A DNA stretch of 64,000 nucleotides from Bradyrhizobium sp. ORS 285 (GCF_900176205.1 NZ_LT859959.1:4237001-4301000), one strand, 5' to 3'; numbered from the stretch's first letter, positions 46,310 through 56,010 are shown. Numbers and translations: made by a program. The notes: generated by a model not told the origin, from the letters alone.

Positions 46310-47698
46310 ATGGGCTTTTCACACACGCTGGGCAGCACGACTTATCGTTTCGACGACCTCCGAACACTGCTCGCGAAGGCAACCCCGTTACGATCAGGCG
46401 ACGTGCTCGCCGGGCTCGCTGCGCAGGATGCGGCCGAGCGCGTGGCGGCTCGCATGGCACTCGCCGATCTGCCCTTGCGCCACTTCCTCAACGAGGCCGT
46501 CGTTCCCTATGAGAGCGACGAGGTCACGCGGTTGATCGTCGACCAGCATGACAACGCCGCCTTCGCTGCCATCGCGAGCCTGACGGTCGGCGGCTTGCGC
46601 GAATGGCTGCTGTCGGATGCGACCGACGCGACGACGCTTGCGGCGGTGTCGCGCGGGCTGACGCCGGAGATGGTCGCCGCCGTCAGCAAGATCATGCGGC
46701 TGCAGGATCTCGTCACGGTCTCAGCCAAATGCGAGGTCGTGACCCGCTTCCGCTGCACCATCGGCCTGCCCGGGCGGATGTCGACACGGCTGCAGCCCAA
46801 TCATCCGCTCGACGATCCCAAGGGCGTCGCGGCCTCCATCCTGGACGGGCTGATGTATGGCGTCGGCGACGCCACGATCGGCATCAATCCCGCCAGCGAC
46901 GATGTCGAGACCATGATGCGGCTGCTCGACATGATCGAGACGCTGCGGCTCGCGTCGAACGCGCCGATCCAGTCCTGCGTGCTCGCGCATGTCACGACGG
47001 CGCTGAAGGCCATCGAGCGCCGCGCGCCGGTCGACCTGGTGTTCCAGTCGCTCGCCGGCACCGAGGAAGCCAATCGCGGCTTCGGCATCACGCTTTCGCT
47101 GCTCGATGAAGCCTACGCCGCCGCGCAAAGCCTGCAGCGCTGCCCCGTCGGTGGCAATGTGATGTATTTCGAAACCGGCCAAGGCAGCGAGCTGTCATCA
47201 TCGGGCCATTGCGGCGTCGATCAGCAGACCCTTGAAGCCCGCTGCTACGCTGTCGCGGGGCGCTACCGGCCGCTGCTGGTCAACACCGTCGTCGGCTTCA
47301 TCGGCCCCGAATATCTCTACGACGGCAAGCAGATCCTGCGCGCGGGGCTAGAGGATCATTTCTGCGGCAAGCTGCTGGGACTGCCGATGGGCTGCGACGT
47401 CTGCTACACCAACCACGCCGAGGCCGACCAGGACGACATGGACGCGCTGCTGACGCTGCTGGGCGTCGCCGGCTGCACCTACATCATGGGCGTGCCCGGC
47501 GCCGACGACATCATGCTGAACTATCAGAGCACGTCGTTCCATGATGCACTGTATGTCCGCAAGGTGCTGGGCAAGCGCGCCGCGCCGGAGTTCGAGGCAT
47601 GGCTGGCGGCCACCGGCATCAGTGACGCACAGGGCGAGCTGCGCTTCGAACCGGCGCGGCTGATGCCGGCGCTGCCGTTGCTGGAGGCCGAGCGATGA
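46310..47698 (+). CDS. eutB: Ethanolamine ammonia-lyase large subunit
   Basis: The 462-residue adenosylcobalamin enzyme subunit converts ethanolamine to acetaldehyde and ammonia together with EutC. The sequence shows the EutB TIM-barrel blocks CTIGLPGRMSTRLQPNHPLD, YGVGDATIGINPASD, MYFETGQGSELSSSGHCGVD and LPMGCDVCYTNHAEADQDD, which line the substrate and cobalamin sites. Length is normal. Its stop overlaps the eutC start by four bases. No microcompartment genes, reactivase (eutA) or aldehyde dehydrogenase is in the window. Confidence 0.95.
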   Translation: MGFSHTLGSTTYRFDDLRTLLAKATPLRSGDVLAGLAAQDAAERVAARMALADLPLRHFLNEAVVPYESDEVTRLIVDQHDNAAFAAIASLTVGGLREWLLSDATDATTLAAVSRGLTPEMVAAVSKIMRLQDLVTVSAKCEVVTRFRCTIGLPGRMSTRLQPNHPLDDPKGVAASILDGLMYGVGDATIGINPASDDVETMMRLLDMIETLRLASNAPIQSCVLAHVTTALKAIERRAPVDLVFQSLAGTEEANRGFGITLSLLDEAYAAAQSLQRCPVGGNVMYFETGQGSELSSSGHCGVDQQTLEARCYAVAGRYRPLLVNTVVGFIGPEYLYDGKQILRAGLEDHFCGKLLGLPMGCDVCYTNHAEADQDDMDALLTLLGVAGCTYIMGVPGADDIMLNYQSTSFHDALYVRKVLGKRAAPEFEAWLAATGISDAQGELRFEPARLMPALPLLEAER

Positions 47699-48474
47699 GC
47701 GGCGCAGATGACAAGATGCTCGCAACCTCGTCGGCCGATGACTGGACCTGGCTGTCGCGCTACACCGAAGCGCGCATCGCGCTCGGGCGCTGCGGTCCCG
47801 GCCTGCCGACATCGGCGCATCTCGCCTTCCAGGCCGCGCATGCCGAGGCGCGCGATGCCGTGCTCAAGCCGTTCGATGCGGAGCAGTTGGCAACTGACAT
47901 CGGCGCGCGCGGCTGGCCGGCGCTCGCCGTGCACAGCCGCGCCCCGGATCGCGCCACCTATCTGCAGCGCCCCGACGAAGGCCGCCTGCTCTCCCCCGAG
48001 TCTGAGGCGCTGCTGTCGGAGCCGCGCGCGCCGGCCGATATCGTGCTGGTGGTGGCCGACGGCCTGAGCAGCCGCGCGGTGCAGGTCAACGCCCTGCCCG
48101 TGCTCGATGCGCTGATGCCGCTGCTCGCGGGGGCCGGCCGGCGGCTGTCGCCGGTGATCGTGGCGTCGCAAGGCCGCGTCGCGCTCGCCGATCACGTCGG
48201 CGAGCTGTTCGGCGCATCGGCCTCGATCATCCTGATCGGCGAGCGCCCGGGCCTCAGCGCCGCGGATTCCCTCGGGCTCTATCTCACCTGGATGCCCCGC
48301 CGCGGCCGCGTCGATTCCGAGCGCAACTGCATCTCCAACGTCCGGAACGGCGGACTCGCGCCCGCGGACGCTGCGAAGCAGGCCGCGGAGCTGGTGGAGC
48401 GCATGTTCCGGCATCAGGCCGCCGGCGTCAGCCTCGCCCGGCTGCCGCAACTGCCCGCGCCAGAGGAGCGATAG
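47695..48474 (+). CDS. eutC: Ethanolamine ammonia-lyase small subunit
   Basis: The 259-residue subunit helps bind cobalamin. Family blocks seen are RYTEARIALGRCGPGLPTSA, IVLVVADGLSSRAVQVNA, IIVLIGERPGLSAADSLGLY-like (exact: SIILIGERPGLSAADSLGLY) and RRGRVDSERNCISNVRNGGL. The short N-terminus fits the non-compartment enzymes, without an encapsulation peptide. It ends one base before the convergent livF stop. Confidence 0.95.
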   Translation: MSGADDKMLATSSADDWTWLSRYTEARIALGRCGPGLPTSAHLAFQAAHAEARDAVLKPFDAEQLATDIGARGWPALAVHSRAPDRATYLQRPDEGRLLSPESEALLSEPRAPADIVLVVADGLSSRAVQVNALPVLDALMPLLAGAGRRLSPVIVASQGRVALADHVGELFGASASIILIGERPGLSAADSLGLYLTWMPRRGRVDSERNCISNVRNGGLAPADAAKQAAELVERMFRHQAAGVSLARLPQLPAPEER

Positions 48475-48475
48475 C

Positions 48476-49195
48476 TCACACCGCGCAGTAACGGTCCTGA
48501 ATGTCCTTGTCGGCGAGCAGCGCGGCCGCACTGCTCTCATGCACGACCTCGCCCTGGTCGATGATGACGGCACGATCGGCCAGCCGCAGCGCCCATTCGA
48601 CGTTCTGCTCGACAAGCAGCAGGGTCTTGCCCTGGTCACGCAGCCGACGGAACAGCACGCCCATCTCCTCGACCAGCACCGGCATGATGCCTTCGGAGGG
48701 CTCGTCGAGCAGCACCATGCGCGGCCGCGCGATCAGGGCGCGCGCGATCGCCAGCATCTGCTGCTCGCCGCCGGACAGCGTGACGCCCTCCTGGTCGAGC
48801 CGCTCGCGCAGGCGCGGAAAGGTCTCGGAGATTTCGGCGATCGCCGCGCGTTCGTCGATGTCGGCTTTCGCAGCAACGAGGCCGAGCCGCAGATTTTCGC
48901 GCACCGACAGCCCGGGCACGATGCGCCGCTCCTCCGGCACGTAAGCGAGGCCGAGATGGAAGCGCCGATGAGCAGCAAGCGGCAGCAGGTCCTGGCCGGC
49001 GAAGCGCACGCGGCCCTCGGCCCTTGGCATCAGCCCCATCACCGTGCGCAAGGTCGTGGTCTTGCCGGCGCCGTTGCGGCCGACCAGCGCGACCACCTCG
49101 CCCTCGTTCACGCGCAGTGAGATGCCGTGCAGGACGTGGCTGGCGCCGTACCAGGCCTGGACACGATCGAGCTCGAGCAATGCGGTCTCAGCCAT
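48476..49195 (-). CDS. livF: Branched-chain amino acid-type ABC importer ATPase LivF
   Basis: The 239-residue ATPase has Walker A GRNGAGKTT, signature LSGGEQQMLAIARAL, Walker B MVLLDEPSEGIMP, and the LivF-typical VPEERRIVPGLSV loop. It pairs with LivG on the LivHM permease. It overlaps livG by eight bases. The start ATG at 49195 is preferred over an in-frame codon at 49231. This operon also contains a molybdenum hydroxylase, so the imported substrate is probably not an amino acid. Confidence 0.92.
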   Translation of the reverse strand: MAETALLELDRVQAWYGASHVLHGISLRVNEGEVVALVGRNGAGKTTTLRTVMGLMPRAEGRVRFAGQDLLPLAAHRRFHLGLAYVPEERRIVPGLSVRENLRLGLVAAKADIDERAAIAEISETFPRLRERLDQEGVTLSGGEQQMLAIARALIARPRMVLLDEPSEGIMPVLVEEMGVLFRRLRDQGKTLLLVEQNVEWALRLADRAVIIDQGEVVHESSAAALLADKDIQDRYCAV

Positions 49196-49943
49196 AGCCT
49201 TCACTCTGTCCCAGATAGACCCGGCGCACATCCGGATTGCTGCGGATGTCCTCGGGCTTGCCGTCGGCGAGCAGCCGGCCGTGATGCAGCACGATCACGC
49301 GCTGGCTCAGGCCGAGCACCATCTTCATCTTGTGCTCGACCAGCAGAACCGTGCGCTTCTCGGCCAGCCGCTCGAGCAGCGCCACCATCTCCTTGGTCTC
49401 TTCCGGCCCCATGCCGGCGGTCGGCTCGTCGAGCAGCAACAGCTCCGGCTCGGACACCAGCGCGATCGCGATCTCCAGCGCGCGCTGCTGGCCATGCGCG
49501 AGGTACTTCGCCTGCTCGGCTCGCTTGCCGATCAGGCCCACCGCCGTCAGCGCCGCATCGGCGCGCCCGCTCAGCTCGACGAGGTCAGCCCGCCTGCGCC
49601 AGATGTCGTAGCTCACGTGCATCGCCTGTGCAGCGACCCGGACGTTCTCGTGCACCGACAGGTCCGGAAAGATGTTGGTGATCTGGTAGGAGCGCGAGAT
49701 GCCCTGGTGCACGAAGCGGTGCTGCGGCAATCCGTTCAGCTCGCGCCCCTTGAACCTCAACGTGCCCATGCTCGGCGACAGCGTGCCGGAGAGGATATTG
49801 AAGAACGTGCTCTTGCCGGCGCCGTTCGGCCCGATGATCGAGGTCAGCTCGCCCTTGGCGAACGACACCGAGATGCCCTCCAGCGCGGTGAAGCCGCCGA
49901 AGCGGCGGCCGATGCCCTCGGCCTGTAGCAGCGCGGTACTCAT
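49188..49943 (-). CDS. livG: Branched-chain amino acid-type ABC importer ATPase LivG
   Basis: The 251-residue ATPase has Walker A GPNGAGKST, the LivG-type LPQHRFVHQGISRSYQITNIF Q-loop region, a signature-like YLAHGQQRALEIAIAL, and Walker B LLLLDEPTAGMGPEE. Its start overlaps the livM stop by four bases. The C-terminal extension (NPDVRRVYLGQ) is the usual LivG tail. Confidence 0.92.
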   Translation of the reverse strand: MSTALLQAEGIGRRFGGFTALEGISVSFAKGELTSIIGPNGAGKSTFFNILSGTLSPSMGTLRFKGRELNGLPQHRFVHQGISRSYQITNIFPDLSVHENVRVAAQAMHVSYDIWRRRADLVELSGRADAALTAVGLIGKRAEQAKYLAHGQQRALEIAIALVSEPELLLLDEPTAGMGPEETKEMVALLERLAEKRTVLLVEHKMKMVLGLSQRVIVLHHGRLLADGKPEDIRSNPDVRRVYLGQSEGYG

Positions 49944-50941
49944 CGCCGCTCCCTCGCAAACGGCAGGACATCGAGCAGCGTGCCCCAGATGCCCTTCGGC
50001 AGGAACAGCACGAACACGACGAAGATGGCGCCGACCACGATCTGCCAATGCGGCGTCCACAGCGACACGACATCCTCCAGGATCAGGAAGGTCGCCGCCC
50101 CGATGAACGGACCGAAGAAGCTGCGGGCGCCGCCGAGCAGCACCATCATCACGATCATGCCGGAGGTCTGGTAATGCAGAATATCCAGCGGGACGATCGA
50201 CAGATGCAGCGCCGACATGCAGCCGCCGATCGCCGAGATCGCACCCGACAGCATGAACACGATCAGCTTGCAGCGCTCGACATCGTAGCCGCAGGCCCGC
50301 GCCCGCTGCTCGTTCTCCCGGATCGCCTCGATGACGGCGCCGAACGGCGAGTTGAGGATGCGCGACTGCACCCAGAGCGCCAGCGCCGCGAACACCATCA
50401 GGACGTAATATTTGTTGACCGGGTCGAGGAAGTTGACCTGCCAGCCGAGCAGGTTGATGCGGTCGACGATGAAGCCGCGCAGGCCGTTCTCGCCGCCGGT
50501 GAAGGACGAGGCCTGCAACGCGACGTAATAGACGAGCTGCGCCAGCGCGAGCGTGACCATCGAGAAGTAGATGCCGCGGGTGCGCGTGGAGATCGTTCCG
50601 ATCAGCGCAGCGAGCGCGGTGCTCGCCATGATCGCGAGCGGCACGGCGGCAAACCACGGCAATCCAAAGCGGCCGATGGCGATGCCGGTCAGATACGCGC
50701 CGGTGCCGAAGAAGGCGGCGTGGCCGAACGACAGCAGCCCGGTGTAGCCGAACAGGAGATTGTAGCCCATCACCACGACGCCGTAGATCAGGACGTTGAC
50801 GGCGAGCGCCTTCGACGGCAGCAGCCAGGGCAGCAAAGCGAGCGCTGCGAGCGAGACCAGCACGCGGTGATCGGACAGGACCGCGAACAGGCGCCGGCTC
50901 TGGGACAGCGAAGGGGCCTCGCCGGTCGACTCCACCGTCAT
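49940..50941 (-). CDS. livM: Branched-chain amino acid-type ABC importer permease LivM
   Basis: The 333-residue polytopic permease has about ten hydrophobic helices and the LivM blocks LLFGYTGLLSFGHAAFFGTG and AIRENEQRARACGYDVERCK (coupling helix). The ATG at 50941 shares one base with the livH stop; a GTG just before it is an alternative. Confidence 0.9.
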   Translation of the reverse strand: MTVESTGEAPSLSQSRRLFAVLSDHRVLVSLAALALLPWLLPSKALAVNVLIYGVVVMGYNLLFGYTGLLSFGHAAFFGTGAYLTGIAIGRFGLPWFAAVPLAIMASTALAALIGTISTRTRGIYFSMVTLALAQLVYYVALQASSFTGGENGLRGFIVDRINLLGWQVNFLDPVNKYYVLMVFAALALWVQSRILNSPFGAVIEAIRENEQRARACGYDVERCKLIVFMLSGAISAIGGCMSALHLSIVPLDILHYQTSGMIVMMVLLGGARSFFGPFIGAATFLILEDVVSLWTPHWQIVVGAIFVVFVLFLPKGIWGTLLDVLPFARERR

Positions 50942-51813
50942 CACGCCCTCCCCTTCAGGCCGAACAGGCCCTGCGGCCGGACCAGCAGCACGGCGGCCAT
51001 CAGCGCGAACATCACGATCGTCGCCATCTCAGGCGCGAACAGCGCCACCATGCTGATGCAGATGCCGACCATCAGCCCGGCGACGACGGCGCCGATGATC
51101 GAGCCGAGACCGCCGATCACGGTGACGACGAAGGCCTCCGCCAGCACCAGCGTTCCCATCTCGGGGTTCACGCTTCGCATCGGCCCCGCCAGCACGCCGC
51201 CAAGTGCGGCAAGCCCGACGCCGAGGCCGAAGATCGCCAGCCACACCTTGCCGATATCGACGCCGAGCACGCGCATGATCTGGGGATCGCGCGCACCGGC
51301 GCGGACGATCAGGCCGACGCGGGTCCTCTCCAGCATCAGCCAGAGCACCAGCAGCACGATCGCCACCAGCGCGATCACGAACAGACGATATTTGGGAAAG
51401 AAGCCAACACCGAGATCGACGACGCCGATCAGCTGCGACGGCGTCGGAAACGGAATGCCGTCGCTGCCGAACACGATGCGCACGCCCTCGACCAGGATGT
51501 AGCTGAGGCCGAAGGTGAGCAGCAGGGGATCATCGATCGACCGCCCATACAGGCGACGGACGAGGACGAACTCGATCAGCATGCCGAACACGCCGACCAG
51601 AATGGGAGCGAGCAACAGCCCCCACCAGAAGCTGCCGGTCAGCGATGCCAGGTACAGCCCGGCATAGGCGCCGATCATGAACAGCGCGCCATGGGCGAAA
51701 TTGACCACGCCGAGCATGCCGAACACGATGGTGAGGCCGAGCGCCGTGATCACCAGCACCGCCCCGAGGGCGATGCCGGAAAACAGCTGCATGATGATCA
51801 GCGAGAGGTCCAT
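50941..51813 (-). CDS. livH: Branched-chain amino acid-type ABC importer permease LivH
   Basis: The 290-residue polytopic permease has the LivH blocks FGMLGVVNFAHGALFMIGAY and GARDPQIMRVLGVDIGKVW (coupling helix), and ends with LLVRPQGLFG. The ATG at 51813 (MDLSLIIMQLFSGIALG) is chosen over an upstream in-frame codon at 51882. It lies ten bases after livJ. Confidence 0.9.
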   Translation of the reverse strand: MDLSLIIMQLFSGIALGAVLVITALGLTIVFGMLGVVNFAHGALFMIGAYAGLYLASLTGSFWWGLLLAPILVGVFGMLIEFVLVRRLYGRSIDDPLLLTFGLSYILVEGVRIVFGSDGIPFPTPSQLIGVVDLGVGFFPKYRLFVIALVAIVLLVLWLMLERTRVGLIVRAGARDPQIMRVLGVDIGKVWLAIFGLGVGLAALGGVLAGPMRSVNPEMGTLVLAEAFVVTVIGGLGSIIGAVVAGLMVGICISMVALFAPEMATIVMFALMAAVLLVRPQGLFGLKGRA

Positions 51814-51823
51814 GCCGGCGGGA

Positions 51824-53074
51824 TCAGGTCGCGTGACCGAGCTCGCTGCAGCTCCGCAGCATCTCGTCGGCGCCGGGGTCATTGGCCACGATCGCGAACA
51901 GGTCGTTCTCGCCAGCCATCGCCGACTTCTTCTTCGATTCCAGCACCAGCACCGACTGCACCGACTGATGGTCGCATTTGCGATAGTGCTGCGGGCCCTT
52001 GGTCAGGTCATATTGCAGACCCTCCAGCGCCGCGACGACCTTGTCGGTCTCGGTGCCTCCGGCCGCCTGCATCGCCTGCAGCAGCGAGCCGACGCCGGAA
52101 TAGCCGTAAGCGCCGTAGTCTGTCGGGATCGCACCGCCATTGGCCGCGCGGAACGCCTTGTTGAACTCGGCCGCCGTCTTGTTCTGGCTTTCGAGACCCC
52201 AATAATAATTGGCGCCGCCGACGACGCCCTCGAACACGTCGGGACCGACCGCGAGACGCTGATTGTGCAGAAGCACGGGCACCACGATCTTCATCTGCTG
52301 CTTGATCCCGAAATCGACCGCCTGCTTGATCGCGTTGGCCTGGTCGCGGCCGAAATTGCTGATGCACAGCACGTCCGGACGCATCGACATCAGGCGCGGC
52401 ATGAACGTCGAATAATCGGCGGCGCCGAACGGATGCAGGATCTCACCGACGCTCTCGGCGCCGATCGAAGCCTGGGCGCGCTTGAAGCCGCGCAGCATCT
52501 CATGGCCATAGGCATAGTCGGCGACGAGATGGGCGACCTTCATGCCCTTCTTGATCGTCTGCCGCGCCACGGCCGCCGTGGTCATGTGCGGATTCAGCGC
52601 CTCGTGGAAGGTGTATTTGCTGAAATCCTTGGCCTCGTTGATGGTGTCGGACTGGCTGATCGAGACGTAGATCACGCCGCGCGCGCGAGTCACCTCGTTC
52701 ACCGCCAACTGCACGGCGCTGGAGAGCGCGCCGACGACGGCATGCACCTTGTCCTTCTCGATCAGCTCCAGCGTCCGCGTTGCCGCCTCGCCCGCATTGA
52801 GCTTGTCGTCGCGCACCAGCAACTCGACCTTGCGGCCGGCGATGCCGCCCTTGTCATTGACCAGCTTGACCGCGAGCTCGGCGCACTTGACTTGGTCGCG
52901 CGCCTCGGCCGCGAACGGGCCGGTCAGCGGCGTCGGGAAGCCGATGCGGATGGTGTCATCGGCGGCGCGCCCCAGCCGCGGCATTGCGAGCGCGGCGATG
53001 CCCGCCGAGAGGCCCATGACAGCGGTGCGGCGGGAAATTCCTGCTGGTCGCGACTTGCTCTCGTAGACTGGCAT
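51824..53074 (-). CDS. Periplasmic binding protein LivJ-like, with twin-arginine signal
   Basis: The 416-residue binding protein has a signal of Tat type, GISRRTAVMGLSAGIAALAM, cleaved near GRAAD. The mature part starts with IRIGFPTPLTGPFAAEARDQ, the amide-binding or branched-chain fold start. The segment VVGALSSAVQLAVNEV and ISQSDTINEAKDF line the usual ligand cleft. Export by Tat means it may fold before crossing the membrane. GGAGGAC precedes the ATG at 53074. The molybdenum hydroxylase large subunit gene ends 24 bases upstream. Confidence 0.88.
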   Translation of the reverse strand: MPVYESKSRPAGISRRTAVMGLSAGIAALAMPRLGRAADDTIRIGFPTPLTGPFAAEARDQVKCAELAVKLVNDKGGIAGRKVELLVRDDKLNAGEAATRTLELIEKDKVHAVVGALSSAVQLAVNEVTRARGVIYVSISQSDTINEAKDFSKYTFHEALNPHMTTAAVARQTIKKGMKVAHLVADYAYGHEMLRGFKRAQASIGAESVGEILHPFGAADYSTFMPRLMSMRPDVLCISNFGRDQANAIKQAVDFGIKQQMKIVVPVLLHNQRLAVGPDVFEGVVGGANYYWGLESQNKTAAEFNKAFRAANGGAIPTDYGAYGYSGVGSLLQAMQAAGGTETDKVVAALEGLQYDLTKGPQHYRKCDHQSVQSVLVLESKKKSAMAGENDLFAIVANDPGADEMLRSCSELGHAT

Positions 53075-53098
53075 GATGTCCTCCCTCATCTCGTTTTC

Positions 53099-55474
53099 TT
53101 AGTAGCGGTTGAGCGCCTTGAGCACGCGCGCGGGCGTGATCGGAATGGCATTGATGGACGCGCCGAACGGCGTCAGCGCGTCATTGACGGCATTGAGCAC
53201 GCAGGCCGACGCCGCCGCCGTGCCGGCCTCGCCGCAGCCCTTCGCGCCGAGAATGGTATCAGACGTCGCCGTCTCCACATGGTCGATGACGATATCAGGC
53301 ATTTCCATCGCCATCGGCACGAGATAGTCGGCGAGGGAGCCGTTGAGCAACTGGCCGGTGTCACCGTAGCGGCATTCCTCGAACAGCGCAGCTCCCAGCC
53401 CCTGCACGACGCCGCCGCGCAGCTGCTCGTCCACCAGCATCGGGTTGATGATGCGGCCGCAATCCTCGACGACGTAGTGCTTCAGCAGCTTGACGAAGCC
53501 GGTGTCGACATCGACCTCGAGATAGCAGCCCTGGATGCCGTTGGTGAAGGCGAAGGGATAGCCCTGCGGGGCGAAGTGATGGCTGACGGTCAGTTGCGCC
53601 TGGGTGCCCGGCGGCAGCGTGTCGGAACGGAAATAGGCGATCCGCGCGATCTCGGCGACCACGAGGCGCGGCTGCTGCGTCGCCTTGCTCACGACCTGCC
53701 CGTCGACGATGTCGAGCGCCGACGGCTGCTCCTGCAGGATCAGTCCGGCGATCTCCAGAATGTTGGCCTTGAGCTGCCGCGCGGCCTGCAGCGCGGTCTC
53801 GCCGCCGATGCCGGCGCCGCGGCAGGCCCAGGTCGCGCCGCCATGCGGCGTCACCTCGGTGTCGCCGGTCAAGATCTTGACGTGCTCCTGGGCGAGGCCG
53901 AGCTGATCGGCAACGATCTGGCTGATGATCGCCTCGGTGCCCTGCCCCTGCTCGGTCACGGAGATCGCGCAACGCACCTCGCCGGATGGCGTCAGGCTGA
54001 GCGTCGCGCCGTCCTGCGAGGAGATCCGCGCGCCGCCGACGCCATAGAACGCCGGGCTCGGATTGGTGATCTCGACGAAGGTCGCAATGCCGATGCCGCG
54101 ATGAATGCCGCGCCGGCGCAGCTCAGCCTGCTCGGCGCGCAAGCGATCATAGTCCATGATCTCGCGCAGCCGCGCCAGGCACGCCTGATGCGACAGCGCC
54201 TCGAACCTGTAGCCAGTGGGCGATGCCGTCGGGTAGGCATCATCGGCGATCACGTTTGTCGCGCGGATCGCCAGCGGATCGAGGCCGACGCGTTCAGCCG
54301 CCAGATCCACCATCCGCTCGGTGACCGCGCAGGCGATGGGGTGGCCGACGGCGCGATACTGGCTGGTCTGTACCTTGTTCTGGAACACGACCTCCAGCGC
54401 CGCACGATACGACTTGAAGTCATAGGGCGCGCCGATCAGGCGGATGACCTGGTTGCCCTCGACCACGCTGGTGCGCGGATAGGTCGAGAAGGCGCCGATC
54501 GCGGTGGCGTCGTGGACATCCATGGCGAGGATCTTGCCCGCGGCATCCACCGCCATGCGCGCCCGCACCTGGTGATCACGCGCGTGGATATCGGAGGCAA
54601 AGGACTCGATGCGATCGGCGACATATTTCACCGGGCGCCCGAGCAGCATCGACAGCCCGACCACCGCCATGTCCTCGTGATAGACATGCAGCTTCATGCC
54701 GAAGGAGCCGCCGATATCTGGCGCGATCACGCGCACGCGCGCTTCCGGGATGCCGTAATGGCGGGAATAGAGATCCTGGAACTGATACGGCGTCTGCGTG
54801 GCGTGGTGCACCGTGAGCATGCCGCTGTCGGACTCGTAGTCCGCAATGATCGCGCGCGGCTCCAGCGTGACCGGCGTATGCCGGCCGAAGCTGAACGTCT
54901 CCTCGATCACATGCGCGGCCGAGCCAAAGGCGTCATCGACACCGCCGCTATCGAGCTGGGTGCGGAAGCAGATATTGGAGCTCGCGGCAGGATTGACCCG
55001 CTCGGCACCCGGCTGACGCGCGGCACCGAGATCGACCACCGCGGGCAGCTCCTCATAGTCGACCGAGATCAGCTCCAGCGCATCCTCGGCGAGCGCCCTG
55101 CTCTCGGCGACGACGGCGACGACCGCCTGGCCGGCCCAGACCACGCGCTCCAGCGGCAGCGGCCATTGCGGCTCGGAGGTCATGCCCTTGAAATGGTCGA
55201 GCGTCCCGGTCCACGGCGTGCAGATCTTGGCGAGGTCGGGACCGGTCGCGACCAGATGCACGCCGGCGAGCGTGCGCGCCGCCTCGGCGTCGATCCTGAT
55301 GATCCGCGCATGCGCATGAGGACTGCGCAGGAACGCCGCATGCAGCATGCGCGGCAGGCGGATGTCGGTGACATAACGCCCGCGTCCTGCGAGCAGCCGC
55401 TTGGCGTTCGGCCGTGGCACCGCGCGGCCGATATAGGAATTCGGACGATCCAGCGAGGTCAGCGGCGCACTCAT
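53099..55474 (-). CDS. Xanthine dehydrogenase-family molybdenum hydroxylase, large (Moco) subunit
   Basis: The 791-residue catalytic subunit binds molybdopterin cytosine dinucleotide or the like and hydroxylates a carbon centre of its substrate. Family blocks: GRGRYVTDIRLPRMLHAAFL at the start, APDIGGSFGMK, TSQYRAVGHPIACAVTERM, EQGQGTEAIISQIVAD, and the C-terminal KGCGEAG with the catalytic Glu. The CO dehydrogenase AYRCSFR loop is absent, so it is not CoxL proper. Its ATG overlaps the iron-sulfur subunit stop by four bases. Substrate unknown; a heterocycle or aldehyde is expected. Confidence 0.9.
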   Translation of the reverse strand: MSAPLTSLDRPNSYIGRAVPRPNAKRLLAGRGRYVTDIRLPRMLHAAFLRSPHAHARIIRIDAEAARTLAGVHLVATGPDLAKICTPWTGTLDHFKGMTSEPQWPLPLERVVWAGQAVVAVVAESRALAEDALELISVDYEELPAVVDLGAARQPGAERVNPAASSNICFRTQLDSGGVDDAFGSAAHVIEETFSFGRHTPVTLEPRAIIADYESDSGMLTVHHATQTPYQFQDLYSRHYGIPEARVRVIAPDIGGSFGMKLHVYHEDMAVVGLSMLLGRPVKYVADRIESFASDIHARDHQVRARMAVDAAGKILAMDVHDATAIGAFSTYPRTSVVEGNQVIRLIGAPYDFKSYRAALEVVFQNKVQTSQYRAVGHPIACAVTERMVDLAAERVGLDPLAIRATNVIADDAYPTASPTGYRFEALSHQACLARLREIMDYDRLRAEQAELRRRGIHRGIGIATFVEITNPSPAFYGVGGARISSQDGATLSLTPSGEVRCAISVTEQGQGTEAIISQIVADQLGLAQEHVKILTGDTEVTPHGGATWACRGAGIGGETALQAARQLKANILEIAGLILQEQPSALDIVDGQVVSKATQQPRLVVAEIARIAYFRSDTLPPGTQAQLTVSHHFAPQGYPFAFTNGIQGCYLEVDVDTGFVKLLKHYVVEDCGRIINPMLVDEQLRGGVVQGLGAALFEECRYGDTGQLLNGSLADYLVPMAMEMPDIVIDHVETATSDTILGAKGCGEAGTAAASACVLNAVNDALTPFGASINAIPITPARVLKALNRY

Positions 55475-56010
55475 GGCGACGAGCCCTCCCCAGGCTGCGA
55501 CGCCTTGGTCGCGCGTGCATCGGCCACCGCTTCGATGGCGTCGACGATCGCCTCGTAGCCGGTGCAACGGCAGAAATTGCCCGAGAGCGCATCGCGGATG
55601 ATCTCTCGATCCGGCGTCGCGTGGTGGGTCAACAATTCATGCGCGGTCATCAGCATGCCCGGGGTGCAGAAGCCGCATTGCAGGGCGTTGCGCCGGTGAA
55701 ACTCGGCTTGCAGGTCGGCAATCACGCCGCTTTCCGCGAGGCCTTCGATCGTGTCGATCCGCGCGCCATCCGCCTGCACGGCGAACATCAGGCAGGCATG
55801 GACGGCGCGGCCGTCGAGCTGGACCAGGCAGGCGCCGCAGGCGCCCATCTCGCAGCCGGCATGAGTGCCGGTCAGCTCGAGCTGATTGCGAAGACAGTCG
55901 ACCAGCGTGTCGCGCGGCGCGACATCGCACGTCGTCTTGCGGCCGTTGACAACCATGCGAACGCGCACGGCTTCGTCAGCGTCGTCGAGATCGACCGCCC
56001 TGCTGCTCAT
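55471..56010 (-). CDS. Molybdenum hydroxylase small subunit with two [2Fe-2S] clusters
   Basis: The 179-residue electron-transfer subunit has a plant-type ferredoxin domain with C-x4-C-x2-C in GCEMGACGAC and a later Cys in VHACLMF. The helical second cluster domain has LQCGFCTPGMLM and GNFCRCTGYEAI. All eight cluster Cys are present. It overlaps both neighbours by four bases, so the three subunits are tightly coupled. Confidence 0.93.
   Translation of the reverse strand: MSSRAVDLDDADEAVRVRMVVNGRKTTCDVAPRDTLVDCLRNQLELTGTHAGCEMGACGACLVQLDGRAVHACLMFAVQADGARIDTIEGLAESGVIADLQAEFHRRNALQCGFCTPGMLMTAHELLTHHATPDREIIRDALSGNFCRCTGYEAIVDAIEAVADARATKASQPGEGSSP

Noticed and set aside
51677..55558. Very long open frame on the plus strand (about 1290 codons)
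   Set aside because: It is antisense to livH, livJ and the Moco subunit, which have clear families and overlapping starts. High GC creates such shadows.
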